From Lachnoclostridium sp. UBA903 (lineage in GTDB: Bacteria > Bacillota > Clostridia > Lachnospirales > Lachnospiraceae): a stretch of DNA of 64,000 bases. Below, piece by piece: positions 35,138 to 43,591 of the stretch; the first letter of the stretch is position 1; each line of letters opens with the position of its first letter. Both the position numbers and the translations under genes were made by a program. The stretch is taken from NCBI GenBank assembly GCA_002294045.1, contig DBEP01000007.1, forward strand, positions 35,525 to 99,524. The letters run 5' to 3'. A model generated the notes under the pieces. That model did not search any database. It was not told the DNA's origin and worked only from the letters and a program-made list of their open reading frames with translations.

Positions 35138-36113
35138 TTGTAATCTCCTCTTGCAGAAATCGATTAATTATGGCATAGCAATTCGAAACATATACGGAAT
35201 GCTTTGGCAAAGATAGAAATCCATGGAGCGCATCTTTCATCCTCTCTATTCTTACAGTATTTCCATATTTCCTCAAACACATTCCGTAGGCTTCTCCTTC
35301 ATCACGAAGGGGATCGTACTCAGCCGTTATAATCAGGGTTTTCGGCTGATTGCTTAAATCTTCGGCTAAAAGCGGCGCAACATAAGGGCTTAAACGGTCT
35401 TCCTCCCTGCTTAGATATAAATCCATATATTCGCTAATCCGTTTTGAAGTCATAAGATAACCGCTACCGTTCACCCGTACGGAAGGATAGGGTGAATTCT
35501 CACTGTGGTCATGATAAGTTATCGGATATATAAGTATCTGTTTATCCGGCAAAAATTCCCCCCTGTCCCTGGCCATCAGGGAAACCGCTGCTGCCAGATT
35601 GCCTCCGGCACTATCCCCGATTAAAACAATTTCCTCAGGTTTTGCCTGAAACAGGCTGTGGTCCGTAAAGATATCCCTGGTCACATAATAACAGTCTTCA
35701 ACGCCTGCCGGGTAAGGGAATTCCGGAGCCAGACTGTAATCTACCGATACTACCATATATCCGGTTTCATTAGCCATATTCGCACAGATATAACTGTAAC
35801 TGCCGGTATTACCCGTAACCCAGCCCCCGCCGTGAAAGAAAAGAAGAATTTTGAATCCGCTGCTTACATTGGGTCTAAATATCTTCACCGGTATTTCCCT
35901 GCCCTGGAATGCAATTTTTCTGTCCAGCGGTTTAAATAAGGGTTTTATATAGGGATGGGCCGCACTGATTATCTTCCGGTGCAGCTTATAATTGTTCTTT
36001 AAATTGATAGGAAAAGAGAGGGCTTTTAAAGCCATCCTCCTTACCCTGCTCATAGCCATGGACATCCTCCCTGCTGTTTTCAAAACACATAACGAATTAA
36101 AAAACTTTCTCAT
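35124..36113 (-). CDS. alpha/beta hydrolase, hormone-sensitive-lipase type
   Basis: A 329-residue esterase/lipase of the HSL family. The oxyanion motif HGGGW is near residue 93, the nucleophile is in GDSAGGN, the acid in ITAEYDPLRDEGE and the base in DALHGF. No signal peptide is seen, although the N-terminus is basic. With the acyltransferase-like and zinc-ribbon genes that follow it forms a trio that might make, move and remove an acyl group on one metabolite or surface molecule. Confidence 0.85.
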   Translation of the reverse strand: MRKFFNSLCVLKTAGRMSMAMSRVRRMALKALSFPINLKNNYKLHRKIISAAHPYIKPLFKPLDRKIAFQGREIPVKIFRPNVSSGFKILLFFHGGGWVTGNTGSYSYICANMANETGYMVVSVDYSLAPEFPYPAGVEDCYYVTRDIFTDHSLFQAKPEEIVLIGDSAGGNLAAAVSLMARDRGEFLPDKQILIYPITYHDHSENSPYPSVRVNGSGYLMTSKRISEYMDLYLSREEDRLSPYVAPLLAEDLSNQPKTLIITAEYDPLRDEGEAYGMCLRKYGNTVRIERMKDALHGFLSLPKHSVYVSNCYAIINRFLQEEITNETS

Positions 36114-36202
36114 ATTATAACATTAATTGTAGAACAGATAAAGAGCAAAAGATATTTTCCCAGGACAAATGCAACTCTCTTATACTAAAAACAATAAAAC
36201 AC

Positions 36203-36230
36203 TTGCAAAAAAGTAAATTTACGTTAAAAT
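36203..36230 (+). promoter_or_regulatory. promoter of the ABC-F gene
   Basis: TTGCAA (36203-36208), 16 bp, TAAAAT (36225-36230). The transcript would carry a leader of about 180 nt before the ABC-F start. Confidence 0.55.
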
Positions 36231-36236
36231 AGAAAT

Positions 36237-36416
36237 GAATCTTTGTGGTGCCCCAATGTCGGCATCCTGACAGAAGGTTGAAAGAAAATATTAGAAAGTG
36301 AAAGGACGCCACATTGTGATTCTTTCAACCTGTGAAACTTGTTTCACATTTTTTATTGTGGCAATACCGCAGACTGGTTTGCGGTATGCAATTGCAGATT
36401 GCAATGGGTGTAAAAA
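36237..36416 (+). promoter_or_regulatory. structured leader with possible attenuator
   Basis: The leader holds the inverted repeat GGTTGAAAG/CTTTCAACC (36276-36284 with 36322-36330). Then TGTGAA/TTCACA (36331-36348) is followed by six Ts, a terminator-like structure. The earlier GTGAAA at 36299 could compete for the same TTTCAC arm, as an antiterminator would. Two further small hairpins (36364-36388, 36390-36404) precede the start codon. Confidence 0.45.
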
Positions 36417-38051
36417 ATGATACAGGCAAATAACGTAACTTTAAGGCTTGGCAAACGAGCCTTATTTGAAGATGTAAATATTAAATTCACGGAAGGCAAC
36501 TGTTATGGCTTAATCGGAGCCAATGGTGCCGGCAAATCCACCTTTTTAAAGATATTATCCGGTCAGCTGGAGCCTACTAAAGGCGAAATCTTCATAACTC
36601 CCGGACAGCGGTTATCTTTTTTACAGCAGGATCACTTTAAATACGACCAGTATGATGTCCTGAGTACCGTAATTATGGGCAACCAAAGGTTATATGATAT
36701 TATGAAGGAGAAAGAGGCTATCTATGCCAAAGAGGATTTTACGGAAGCGGACGGAATCAAAGCCAGCGAACTGGAAGGCGAGTTTGCTACTCTTAACGGC
36801 TGGGAAGCAGAATCCGATGCGGCAACTTTATTAAACGGCCTCGGCGTTGAAAATGAATTACATTACAAGCAAATGAGTGAATTAAACGGCAGCGAAAAAG
36901 TCAAGGTGTTATTAGCCCAGGCACTATTCGGCAATCCTGATATTCTTCTTCTGGACGAACCTACCAACCATTTGGATTTAGAAGCCATCCGCTGGCTGGA
37001 GGAATTCTTAATAAATTTCGAAAACACAGTTATAGTAGTATCTCATGACAGGTATTTCTTAAATAAAGTATGTACCTACACTGCAGATATTGATTATGCC
37101 AAAATTCAGCTTTATGCGGGGAATTATGACTTCTGGTATGAATCCAGCCAGTTGATGATTAAGCAGATGAAAGAGGCCAATAAGAAAAAGGAAGAGAAAA
37201 TCAAAGAATTACAGGAATTTATCCAAAGATTCAGTGCCAATGCCTCCAAATCCAAACAGGCAACTTCCCGTAAAAAAGCGCTTGAGAAAATTGAACTGGA
37301 TGATATCCGGCCATCCAGCAGAAAATATCCTTACATTGATTTTCGGCCTAACAGGGAAATTGGTAACGAAGTTCTTACGGTTTCAAATATTTCCAAAACA
37401 ATTGACGGTATAAAAATACTGGATAATATATCCTTTACCGTTAACCGGGAAGATAAAATAGCCTTTGTCGGACCTAACGTACTGGCAACCACCACCTTAT
37501 TTCGTATCCTTACAGGAGACTTAGAACCGGATGAAGGAAATTATAAATGGGGAGTCACAACAACCCAGTCCTACTTCCCGAAGGATAATACCAGGGATTT
37601 TGATACCGATGATACTATTGTTGACTGGCTTATGCCCTATTCTCCGGAAAAAGAAGTTACTTACGTCCGCAGTTTTTTAGGAAGAATGCTCTTTGCCGGG
37701 GAAGAAGGTATTAAAAAGGTTCGAGTATTATCCGGCGGTGAAAAAGTAAGGGTTATGTTATCAAAAATGATGATTGTCGGTGCCAATGTCCTGATTATGG
37801 ATGAACCGACCAACCATTTGGACATGGAATCCATTACCGCCTTAAATAACGGCTTAATTAAATTTCCGGGTGTAATATTATTTACTTCCCAGGACCATCA
37901 GTTTGTTCAGACCATCGCAAACCACATTATGGAACTGACACCAAACGGTTTAATTGACAAGGTAACAACGTATGACGAATACTTGGACAGCGACGAACTT
38001 GCACGCAAGAGACAGGTAATGCAGATTGACCGGGGTGAAGACGATATCTAA
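36417..38051 (+). CDS. ABC-F family ATPase (YkpA/YbiT-like)
   Basis: A 544-residue soluble protein with two ABC domains and no membrane part, typical of ribosome-associated ABC-F factors. Domain 1 has Walker A GANGAGKST and Walker B LLLDEPTNHLD, but a relaxed signature LNGSEKVKV. Domain 2 has a normal LSGGEKVRV and DEPTNHLD, while its Walker A reads GPNVLATTT and has lost the lysine. The linker between the domains is short and basic. This combination suggests asymmetric ATP use. The subgroup is not clearly an antibiotic-resistance one, although the leader structure resembles those that sense translation. Confidence 0.88.
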   Translation: MIQANNVTLRLGKRALFEDVNIKFTEGNCYGLIGANGAGKSTFLKILSGQLEPTKGEIFITPGQRLSFLQQDHFKYDQYDVLSTVIMGNQRLYDIMKEKEAIYAKEDFTEADGIKASELEGEFATLNGWEAESDAATLLNGLGVENELHYKQMSELNGSEKVKVLLAQALFGNPDILLLDEPTNHLDLEAIRWLEEFLINFENTVIVVSHDRYFLNKVCTYTADIDYAKIQLYAGNYDFWYESSQLMIKQMKEANKKKEEKIKELQEFIQRFSANASKSKQATSRKKALEKIELDDIRPSSRKYPYIDFRPNREIGNEVLTVSNISKTIDGIKILDNISFTVNREDKIAFVGPNVLATTTLFRILTGDLEPDEGNYKWGVTTTQSYFPKDNTRDFDTDDTIVDWLMPYSPEKEVTYVRSFLGRMLFAGEEGIKKVRVLSGGEKVRVMLSKMMIVGANVLIMDEPTNHLDMESITALNNGLIKFPGVILFTSQDHQFVQTIANHIMELTPNGLIDKVTTYDEYLDSDELARKRQVMQIDRGEDDI

Positions 38052-38099
38052 CTGATATTTAACTAAAGAGATAAAGGACAATTTACTATTGAAAAACAA

Positions 38100-38192
38100 G
38101 GGGGCTGTCACACTGACAACGCTATTGCCATATGCGGTATTTCGAAAGCCGCCCGCTATATATGGTATTAAAACGCTTAGTGTAATAGCCCC
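38100..38192. repeat. MITE-like element or large terminator hairpin
   Basis: Terminal inverted repeats GGGGCTGTCACACT (38101-38114) and AGTGTAATAGCCCC (38179-38192) bound 93 bp with internal pairing and no ORF. Such GGGGCTGT ends are common in IS and MITE termini. It may also act as the ABC-F terminator. Confidence 0.45.
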
Positions 38193-38234
38193 ATTTGCAG
38201 ATTATCAGATAAAATCGGCTGTTAAGCTTAAAAA

Positions 38235-38831
38235 TTAAGCCGCTTCCACAGCATTTAAACGCTTTTCATAGAAATTCATTTCAAATATCTTAAGAATTGC
38301 ATCTACTACCTTATGGCATAACTCTACAATATAAACACAGTCAACCTTAATTATCTTTATCGCCTTCAGGTACTCATTATGCATTTCTTTTATAAACATT
38401 AAGATTTCATCTACCGTATTAAATAGAATACTTTTCTCGCGTCTTCGCACAGCTTCGTCGCTATTGACATAATTCTTTAAGGCAAATTTCAGGTCTCTCT
38501 CATAGGTGCAATGTTCTTTTAAACTGCCTTTAAATATAGCATTGTGGGGATAAGTAAAATAGTCTGCTATATAATGTGTAACTACCCCTAAATGTCTTGA
38601 ATAATATCCGGTTATCCCCCTATCCACATCGTAATTATCCGTGATTTTAATAATTTCTTCTCTTAATATTTCAAATGTTTCTTCAATATTATGCTTTCTT
38701 GTTATAAATGACGGAACGCAATCGGGTAAAATACTGCCAAGATAAAATGCCTTTCTATGATTCACTAATTCCTCAATCTTCATACTATTTATCAGATAAC
38801 TCGCTAAAGAGATGTGCGATTTTTTTCTCAT
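38235..38831 (-). CDS. zinc-dependent phospholipase C-like protein
   Basis: About 198 residues resembling the zinc-dependent phospholipase C family (S1/P1-like fold): SHISLASYLI at the N-terminus, LGSILPDCVPSF and the HLGVVTHYIADYFTYPHN motif that supplies metal ligands. No signal peptide is present, so it is an intracellular member. The true substrate is unknown and need not be a lipid. A GGGGGA site precedes the ATG at 38831. Confidence 0.75.
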   Translation of the reverse strand: MRKKSHISLASYLINSMKIEELVNHRKAFYLGSILPDCVPSFITRKHNIEETFEILREEIIKITDNYDVDRGITGYYSRHLGVVTHYIADYFTYPHNAIFKGSLKEHCTYERDLKFALKNYVNSDEAVRRREKSILFNTVDEILMFIKEMHNEYLKAIKIIKVDCVYIVELCHKVVDAILKIFEMNFYEKRLNAVEAA

Positions 38832-39187
38832 AAAGTCCCCCATTCTTAATGTAAGTAAAGTCATATTTAATTTATATAATATGATTTATTTTCAAATTGC
38901 TATCCGGTATAATTCGACATATTACAACACTACTAGTAAACTATTTTACTACTTATTCCCGTAAATAACAATACTTTACCGATAAAAAATTTATGGAAAA
39001 TAATGTCTTCTTCCACCGAAATATTCATACGTATTAATGATTCTATTATAAATCAATTTTAAATAATTATAAATAGTAAAATTTTATAAAATAAAAATTT
39101 TTCATATGAAAATTAACGCGGCATTTAAAAATAATCTTAAAAATATCCATATATTCAGTGCATATATGCTGAAATAAACCATTTCTG

Positions 39188-39216
39188 TTGACATTTACCA
39201 TATTTTGATGTAAAAT
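39188..39216 (+). promoter_or_regulatory. promoter of the CorC/HlyC-type gene
   Basis: TTGACA (39188-39193), exactly 17 bp, TAAAAT (39211-39216). The first gene starts about 210 bases downstream, leaving a long leader. The rest of 38865-39187 is AT-rich with no gene seen. Confidence 0.7.
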
Positions 39217-39222
39217 TATAGT

Positions 39223-39431
39223 AATTGTATGCAAAAACAAGCATTACTTATTAATCAAAAGGCACTTATAACCAGCAGATTATCCGATACAGGTTAACCG
39301 ATATAATTTTCTGTCATGGTGACTTTTATAAGGAACTCCTTTTAGAGTCATCTACTTATTGTGTTAAATCACCATCCGTACTAATTTTTACCGTTATACT
39401 TGCCAACCATGAAGAATTAGGAGATGATATT
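39223..39431 (+). promoter_or_regulatory. long untranslated leader of unknown class
   Basis: An unusually long 5' leader of about 209 nt before a putative ion transporter. It contains one clear hairpin with arms GACTTTTATAAGGA and TCCTTTTAGAGTC at about 39321-39351 and a second possible pairing upstream. It could be a metal-sensing element, but I cannot match a known riboswitch consensus. Confidence 0.3.
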
Positions 39432-40709
39432 TTGGACTCGAGTGAAGTCACGCAACTGATAATATTAGGTATACTATTGCTGCTATCCGCATTTTTTTCA
39501 TCGGCTGAAACCGCCCTCACTACAGTAAGCAAGCATCGCATCAGAAGTATGGCGGAGGATAATGTCAGGGAGGCCCAAACGGTAAATAAGCTGATAGAAG
39601 ATCCGTCAAGGATGTTAAACGCAATATTAATTGGCAATATTATTGTCAATTTGTCTGCCTCTTCAATTGCTACTGCTCTTGCCATTCATTTTTTTGATAA
39701 TATCGGTGTCGGCATTGCAATCGGTATCTTCACCATACTTATATTGGTTTTCGGTGAAATAACTCCGAAAACCATAGCCGCAACATATTCTGAGAAGATA
39801 TCTTTACGGTACGGAAGAATAATAAATATACTGACACTATTAATGACTCCTATTACTTTCTTGCTTAATCGGATTTCACTTGGCTTTTTACTGCTGTTTC
39901 ACATTAATCCTAATGCCAAATCCTCTGTCATAACAGAGGATGAACTTCGGAATATTGTTGAGGTAAGCCATGAAGAAGGAGTAATTGAAAGTGAAGAACG
40001 CAGAATGATAACCAATGTGGTTGATTTCGGCGACTCTCTTGCCAAAGACGTTATGGTTCCCAGAGTAGACATGGTTTTTGCCGAGGTTTCCTTAACTTAT
40101 GATGAACTTGTTGAATTATTTTCTGTTGATAAATATACCAGAATGCCGGTCTATAGTGAATCCAGGGACAATGTAATAGGAATCATTAATTTAAAGGATT
40201 TGTTTTTTTACCAGGGCTCCAAGGAAGATTTTAATATACAGTCTGTAATGAGAGAACCTTATTTTACCTATGAATATAAGAAAACTTCGGAATTATTAAT
40301 TGAAATGCGTAAAGAATCCATTCCTTTAGCTATTATTCTTGATGAATATGGTGCCACTGCAGGACTGATTACATTAGAGGATTTATTGGAAGAAATCGTC
40401 GGAGACATCCGTGACGAATATGATGATGACGAAGAAGACTCCATAAAAAAGATCGGCGAAAATGAATATGTCGCTGACGGCAATACCAAATTAGACGAAA
40501 TCAATGAAGCTATAGGGCTGGATTTAGAATCCGATGACTACGACTCCATAGCAGGACATATGATTTATCTTTTGGACCATTTGCCGGAGGTAGGCGAAAG
40601 TGTAACGGATAATAATGTCATATTTACCGTTGATGCTGTTGAAAAAAACCGTATTGACAAAGTGCATATTATCATAAAACCGGAAACCGAAGAAGAAACG
40701 GAAGAATAA
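39432..40709 (+). CDS. CorC/HlyC-type CNNM-CBS membrane protein
   Basis: A 425-residue protein of the hemolysin C / CorB family: a CNNM transmembrane domain (about 1-180), two CBS domains (about 200-325, MVPRVDMV onward) and a C-terminal CorC_HlyC domain (about 345-420). Family members are magnesium or cobalt transporters or efflux factors. The start is a TTG preceded by AGGAGATGA; no ATG with a better site lies nearby. A DDDEEDS acidic stretch precedes the C-terminal domain. Confidence 0.87.
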   Translation: MDSSEVTQLIILGILLLLSAFFSSAETALTTVSKHRIRSMAEDNVREAQTVNKLIEDPSRMLNAILIGNIIVNLSASSIATALAIHFFDNIGVGIAIGIFTILILVFGEITPKTIAATYSEKISLRYGRIINILTLLMTPITFLLNRISLGFLLLFHINPNAKSSVITEDELRNIVEVSHEEGVIESEERRMITNVVDFGDSLAKDVMVPRVDMVFAEVSLTYDELVELFSVDKYTRMPVYSESRDNVIGIINLKDLFFYQGSKEDFNIQSVMREPYFTYEYKKTSELLIEMRKESIPLAIILDEYGATAGLITLEDLLEEIVGDIRDEYDDDEEDSIKKIGENEYVADGNTKLDEINEAIGLDLESDDYDSIAGHMIYLLDHLPEVGESVTDNNVIFTVDAVEKNRIDKVHIIIKPETEEETEE

Positions 40710-40735
40710 CCCTGCCAAAACAGGTGCACCTGTAA

Positions 40736-41368
40736 TTAGAGCATAATTTTATCCGGATCCTGCCATGGAATAATTGTCAGTTCCGGCCACTTTTTCAGCC
40801 AGCTTGATACTTTATTCCTGTAGATTTCTTCGGTTATCTGTGCCTTGTTAGGCCTTACAATTTTACCCAGCAAATCATTTAATCCAAAAGGAGCATATAT
40901 CTTCATACTACCATCTCCGCATTTTCTGATTCCTATTGCTGTGGCTGTGGTAGGCCAGGTATTGATAGCTGATTCCAGTGATTCATAAGGTGCAATATGA
41001 TATCCAAAATGCTCTTTATACCATAGATGTACTCTTGCCTGATTTTTTACGTCAACCTCAATATTAAAATCAGCATACAGCTTCTTTAATTCGGATATCA
41101 CCTGATTCTCCGATTCATAATCTAAATTCCCCGAATCAAAATAAACGAAATCTATATCCTTTATACCATAGTCCGACGGATTATGAAAAAGATAATTCCA
41201 GACAGTTTGGCTGATACAGCCCGCCCCTATGTAATAATTCTTAAGGCCGGAATACTTTGCCCTCTCCAGAGCTTCCTTAAGTAAATCACTGGAGTTAATA
41301 ACGGTTTCCAGTACTTTAATCTGCTGGTATATATCCATATTGTATCCGTTTAATAGTTTATTCTGCAT
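40736..41368 (-). CDS. nucleotidyltransferase family protein (DUF925-like)
   Basis: A 210-residue protein resembling the NTP_transf_6/DUF925 family, with YIGAGCISQTVWNYLF (GG-like loop) followed by DIDFVYFD, and later WPTTATAIGIR and the APFGLNDLLGKIVRPN block. The substrate is not known. An AGGTGA site precedes the ATG. Confidence 0.8.
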   Translation of the reverse strand: MQNKLLNGYNMDIYQQIKVLETVINSSDLLKEALERAKYSGLKNYYIGAGCISQTVWNYLFHNPSDYGIKDIDFVYFDSGNLDYESENQVISELKKLYADFNIEVDVKNQARVHLWYKEHFGYHIAPYESLESAINTWPTTATAIGIRKCGDGSMKIYAPFGLNDLLGKIVRPNKAQITEEIYRNKVSSWLKKWPELTIIPWQDPDKIML

Positions 41369-41453
41369 AATCTCACCTGTTAGAAGTTCTCATACGTGTA
41401 TAATTGTTATTTCATTGAATCTATTATCATTATAACTCATTATATCTGCTTAT

Positions 41454-41834
41454 CTATAATCCGCTTATCGGAAAGTTCAGCTCTTCCTCAGGTAAACCCA
41501 GAGAGCGTCCATAATCCAGTACCTTATCCCAGGTAGCTTTATCATCATAATTAAATTCAAAAGATGCTCCTTTAAATACAGCTATGATATCCCTGCCTTT
41601 CCAAAAATGCATATACCAATTGTCTTTAATATGTTTTGATAATTCATGTATTTCATACTCCGTAACGTGTACCTCGTATAAATGCCATCTTTTATCCGCT
41701 TCCGCTTGGTTTGTTATATGCAGCTTTCTGATATCCAGTCCGTTGACAATACGATTGTCATCAAAGCTTTCTTCAACTATAATCCCGATATACCTTTTAT
41801 TGGTTGCCTGTCTGTTTAAAATCTCCTGATTCAT
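41454..41834 (-). CDS. conserved hypothetical protein, 126 residues
   Basis: A soluble protein with a WHLYEVHVTEYEI stretch, then WYMHFWKGRDIIAVFKGASFEF and a C-terminal helix GRSLGLPEEELNFP. No signal peptide or membrane segment. I do not recognise a family with confidence. It follows the nucleotidyltransferase-like gene region with its own ribosome-like site (GGTGATGG). Confidence 0.65.
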   Translation of the reverse strand: MNQEILNRQATNKRYIGIIVEESFDDNRIVNGLDIRKLHITNQAEADKRWHLYEVHVTEYEIHELSKHIKDNWYMHFWKGRDIIAVFKGASFEFNYDDKATWDKVLDYGRSLGLPEEELNFPISGL

Positions 41835-41914
41835 TATCCATCACCACATTTCCTGCTGTATAATATCTTACACTTAAATTATAAATCATTTGACAATATT
41901 AGTCAATTCAAACA

Positions 41915-41928
41915 GGAACAATTGTTCC
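41915..41928. promoter_or_regulatory. perfect palindrome GGAACAATTGTTCC
   Basis: A 14-bp perfect palindrome in the gap between the hypothetical gene and the TolC-like gene, next to a TTGACAATATTAGTCAA repeat. It could be an operator of unknown regulator. Confidence 0.3.
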
Positions 41929-42030
41929 TTGTTCCGAAAATCATATTTTTCGGCTGTCATTGTTCTGCATCATTGTCAACACTTTGGAGGAAAAGGATGT
42001 GATATTACTAATGAATAAAACATACAGAAA

Positions 42031-42073
42031 AAGATATGCAGGAAGGTTGGCAAATACCTGCATATCCTTTTTG
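42031..42073. terminator. bidirectional terminator after the TolC-like gene
   Basis: An inverted repeat (AGATATGCAGG near 42032 with CCTGCATATCCT near 42057) has TCTTTTTCTG on the minus-strand side and CCTTTTTGTT on the plus side. It ends the minus-strand TolC-like gene. Confidence 0.75.
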
Positions 42074-42097
42074 TTACGTGGCCTATTAAGGTTCTTT

Positions 42098-43381
42098 TTA
42101 TAGGGCTAAACCACTTTTCATCCATTCATACTTAGAGTAAGCCCGTATAAGCTCATGCTCTGCAATACAGGCATTTATCTCCTGACTACGGTAATTTGAA
42201 ATCACATTCTCAAGTTCCAGCTCTGATAGTATTCCAAAATCAAACCTGATTATAGCATAATCTCTGTTGGTACCTGCCTGTTCCAGCTTCTTCTTTTCCT
42301 GTTCGAAAGACATCTTTTTGCTGATTACCTCTTCATAAACTTTATGAAAGGAAAAGGACACATCCCGTTTTGTCTCCTCCAATTTAATTTTCTCGTTTTT
42401 AAGGTTATATTCCGCCGCTTCCTCGCTCAGGCTATCACTCCCATCCGCTCGGTCAAGAATTCTTTGTTTGGTATCCCGTTCAAGAGCTTGTAAAGTTATT
42501 GTATAATTATTTTCAAGTACAATCTCCAAATCCTTGTTAAAATATATTTCATTAAAATTCTCATACACCGGTTTTAATTCGGTATCTAAAGTTAAAACAT
42601 AATCATAGCTATTACCAAACATAAGGTTAAGTTCACCTAAAACCGCTTTTTTCTGTGTCTGTAAGTCATTCAAACCCATTTCCAGCTCGCCAAGCTGCAG
42701 TTCCAAAGAAGTTATATTGGTTTTCGTCATATTACCTAAAGATTCTTTTACTTTTGCAACCTTAAGCTGTTTTTCCATTAATTCAGTCTGGTTCATTAAA
42801 TCCATTTCCTTATTTCGTAATACATTGTAGGTAATATAAAGATTTTGCGCCGTCCAGACCAGTTGGCAGTCGGACATGTTTGATTGAAGCCTGAATTTAT
42901 TAATGGCATCTTCCATATCTTCTGCCTGATCGTATAATGAGAACTTCTGCTCTCTTAATGATTTTCTGCTGTCCATAAGACTGGATCTATTATACTCATA
43001 TATACCTATAAGGGCATCATAGTTTAATTTAATATGATTTATAACATCCGGATCTCCGTCAATTTTGGTTTCAAGGCTGGCTTTATCCCGTACTAATTTT
43101 TCTATTTGAAGTCCCATCATATCAATTGCATCTTCCAGAGCATCTCTGTCATCTTCCAGGTCATCCTGAATATCCTCAATCAGGTTATAATCTTCTTTCA
43201 TAGACTTAATAACATTCCGGTTAATTAAGACCATAGGGTTATTTAACAATATTTCATTTTCAATATCTTCAAATTTCATTGGCTCTTTTTGTTCACTGCT
43301 AACTTCATTGGCATAGATATTAATTGGAGTAAAAAATAACATGAAAACTGATAAAATTATAAGATTATAAATCTTCTTCAT
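42098..43381 (-). CDS. secreted TolC-like coiled-coil protein
   Basis: A 427-residue protein with a cleavable signal peptide (about 1-25, ending YANEV) and long alternating helices that follow the outer-membrane-factor/TolC pattern (an N-terminal block from EDIENEILLNNP, and a C-terminal repeat of it from about 290). Classical TolC trimers span an outer membrane, which this organism lacks. It follows the MacA-like and MacB-like genes, 210 bp after the adaptor, and has an AGGAGG ribosome site. It may be an extracellular extension of the adaptor across the cell wall. Unlike the upstream genes it is AT-rich. Confidence 0.7.
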   Translation of the reverse strand: MKKIYNLIILSVFMLFFTPINIYANEVSSEQKEPMKFEDIENEILLNNPMVLINRNVIKSMKEDYNLIEDIQDDLEDDRDALEDAIDMMGLQIEKLVRDKASLETKIDGDPDVINHIKLNYDALIGIYEYNRSSLMDSRKSLREQKFSLYDQAEDMEDAINKFRLQSNMSDCQLVWTAQNLYITYNVLRNKEMDLMNQTELMEKQLKVAKVKESLGNMTKTNITSLELQLGELEMGLNDLQTQKKAVLGELNLMFGNSYDYVLTLDTELKPVYENFNEIYFNKDLEIVLENNYTITLQALERDTKQRILDRADGSDSLSEEAAEYNLKNEKIKLEETKRDVSFSFHKVYEEVISKKMSFEQEKKKLEQAGTNRDYAIIRFDFGILSELELENVISNYRSQEINACIAEHELIRAYSKYEWMKSGLAL

Positions 43382-43591
43382 TCATATACCTCCTGGCATA
43401 AATTTTTAAATTTTCTATGTAGCACAGCATTGTATAAATTTTGCTTAAGCTGAGTTCCTTATATCAGCACCGGGACAAGATGGAGGAATAAGACGCAGTC
43501 CCTGCACCGGCCTGGGACACCGCGGTACCGGTTTAAAGCGGGATACAAGGCGTACAGGCAGGGTGTCCGGAAATGATTCCCAGGCAGATAT

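Noticed and set aside
36235..36270. An 11-codon ORF as a leader peptide for the ABC-F gene
   Set aside because: Its ATG falls at or before the predicted transcription start and has no ribosome site.
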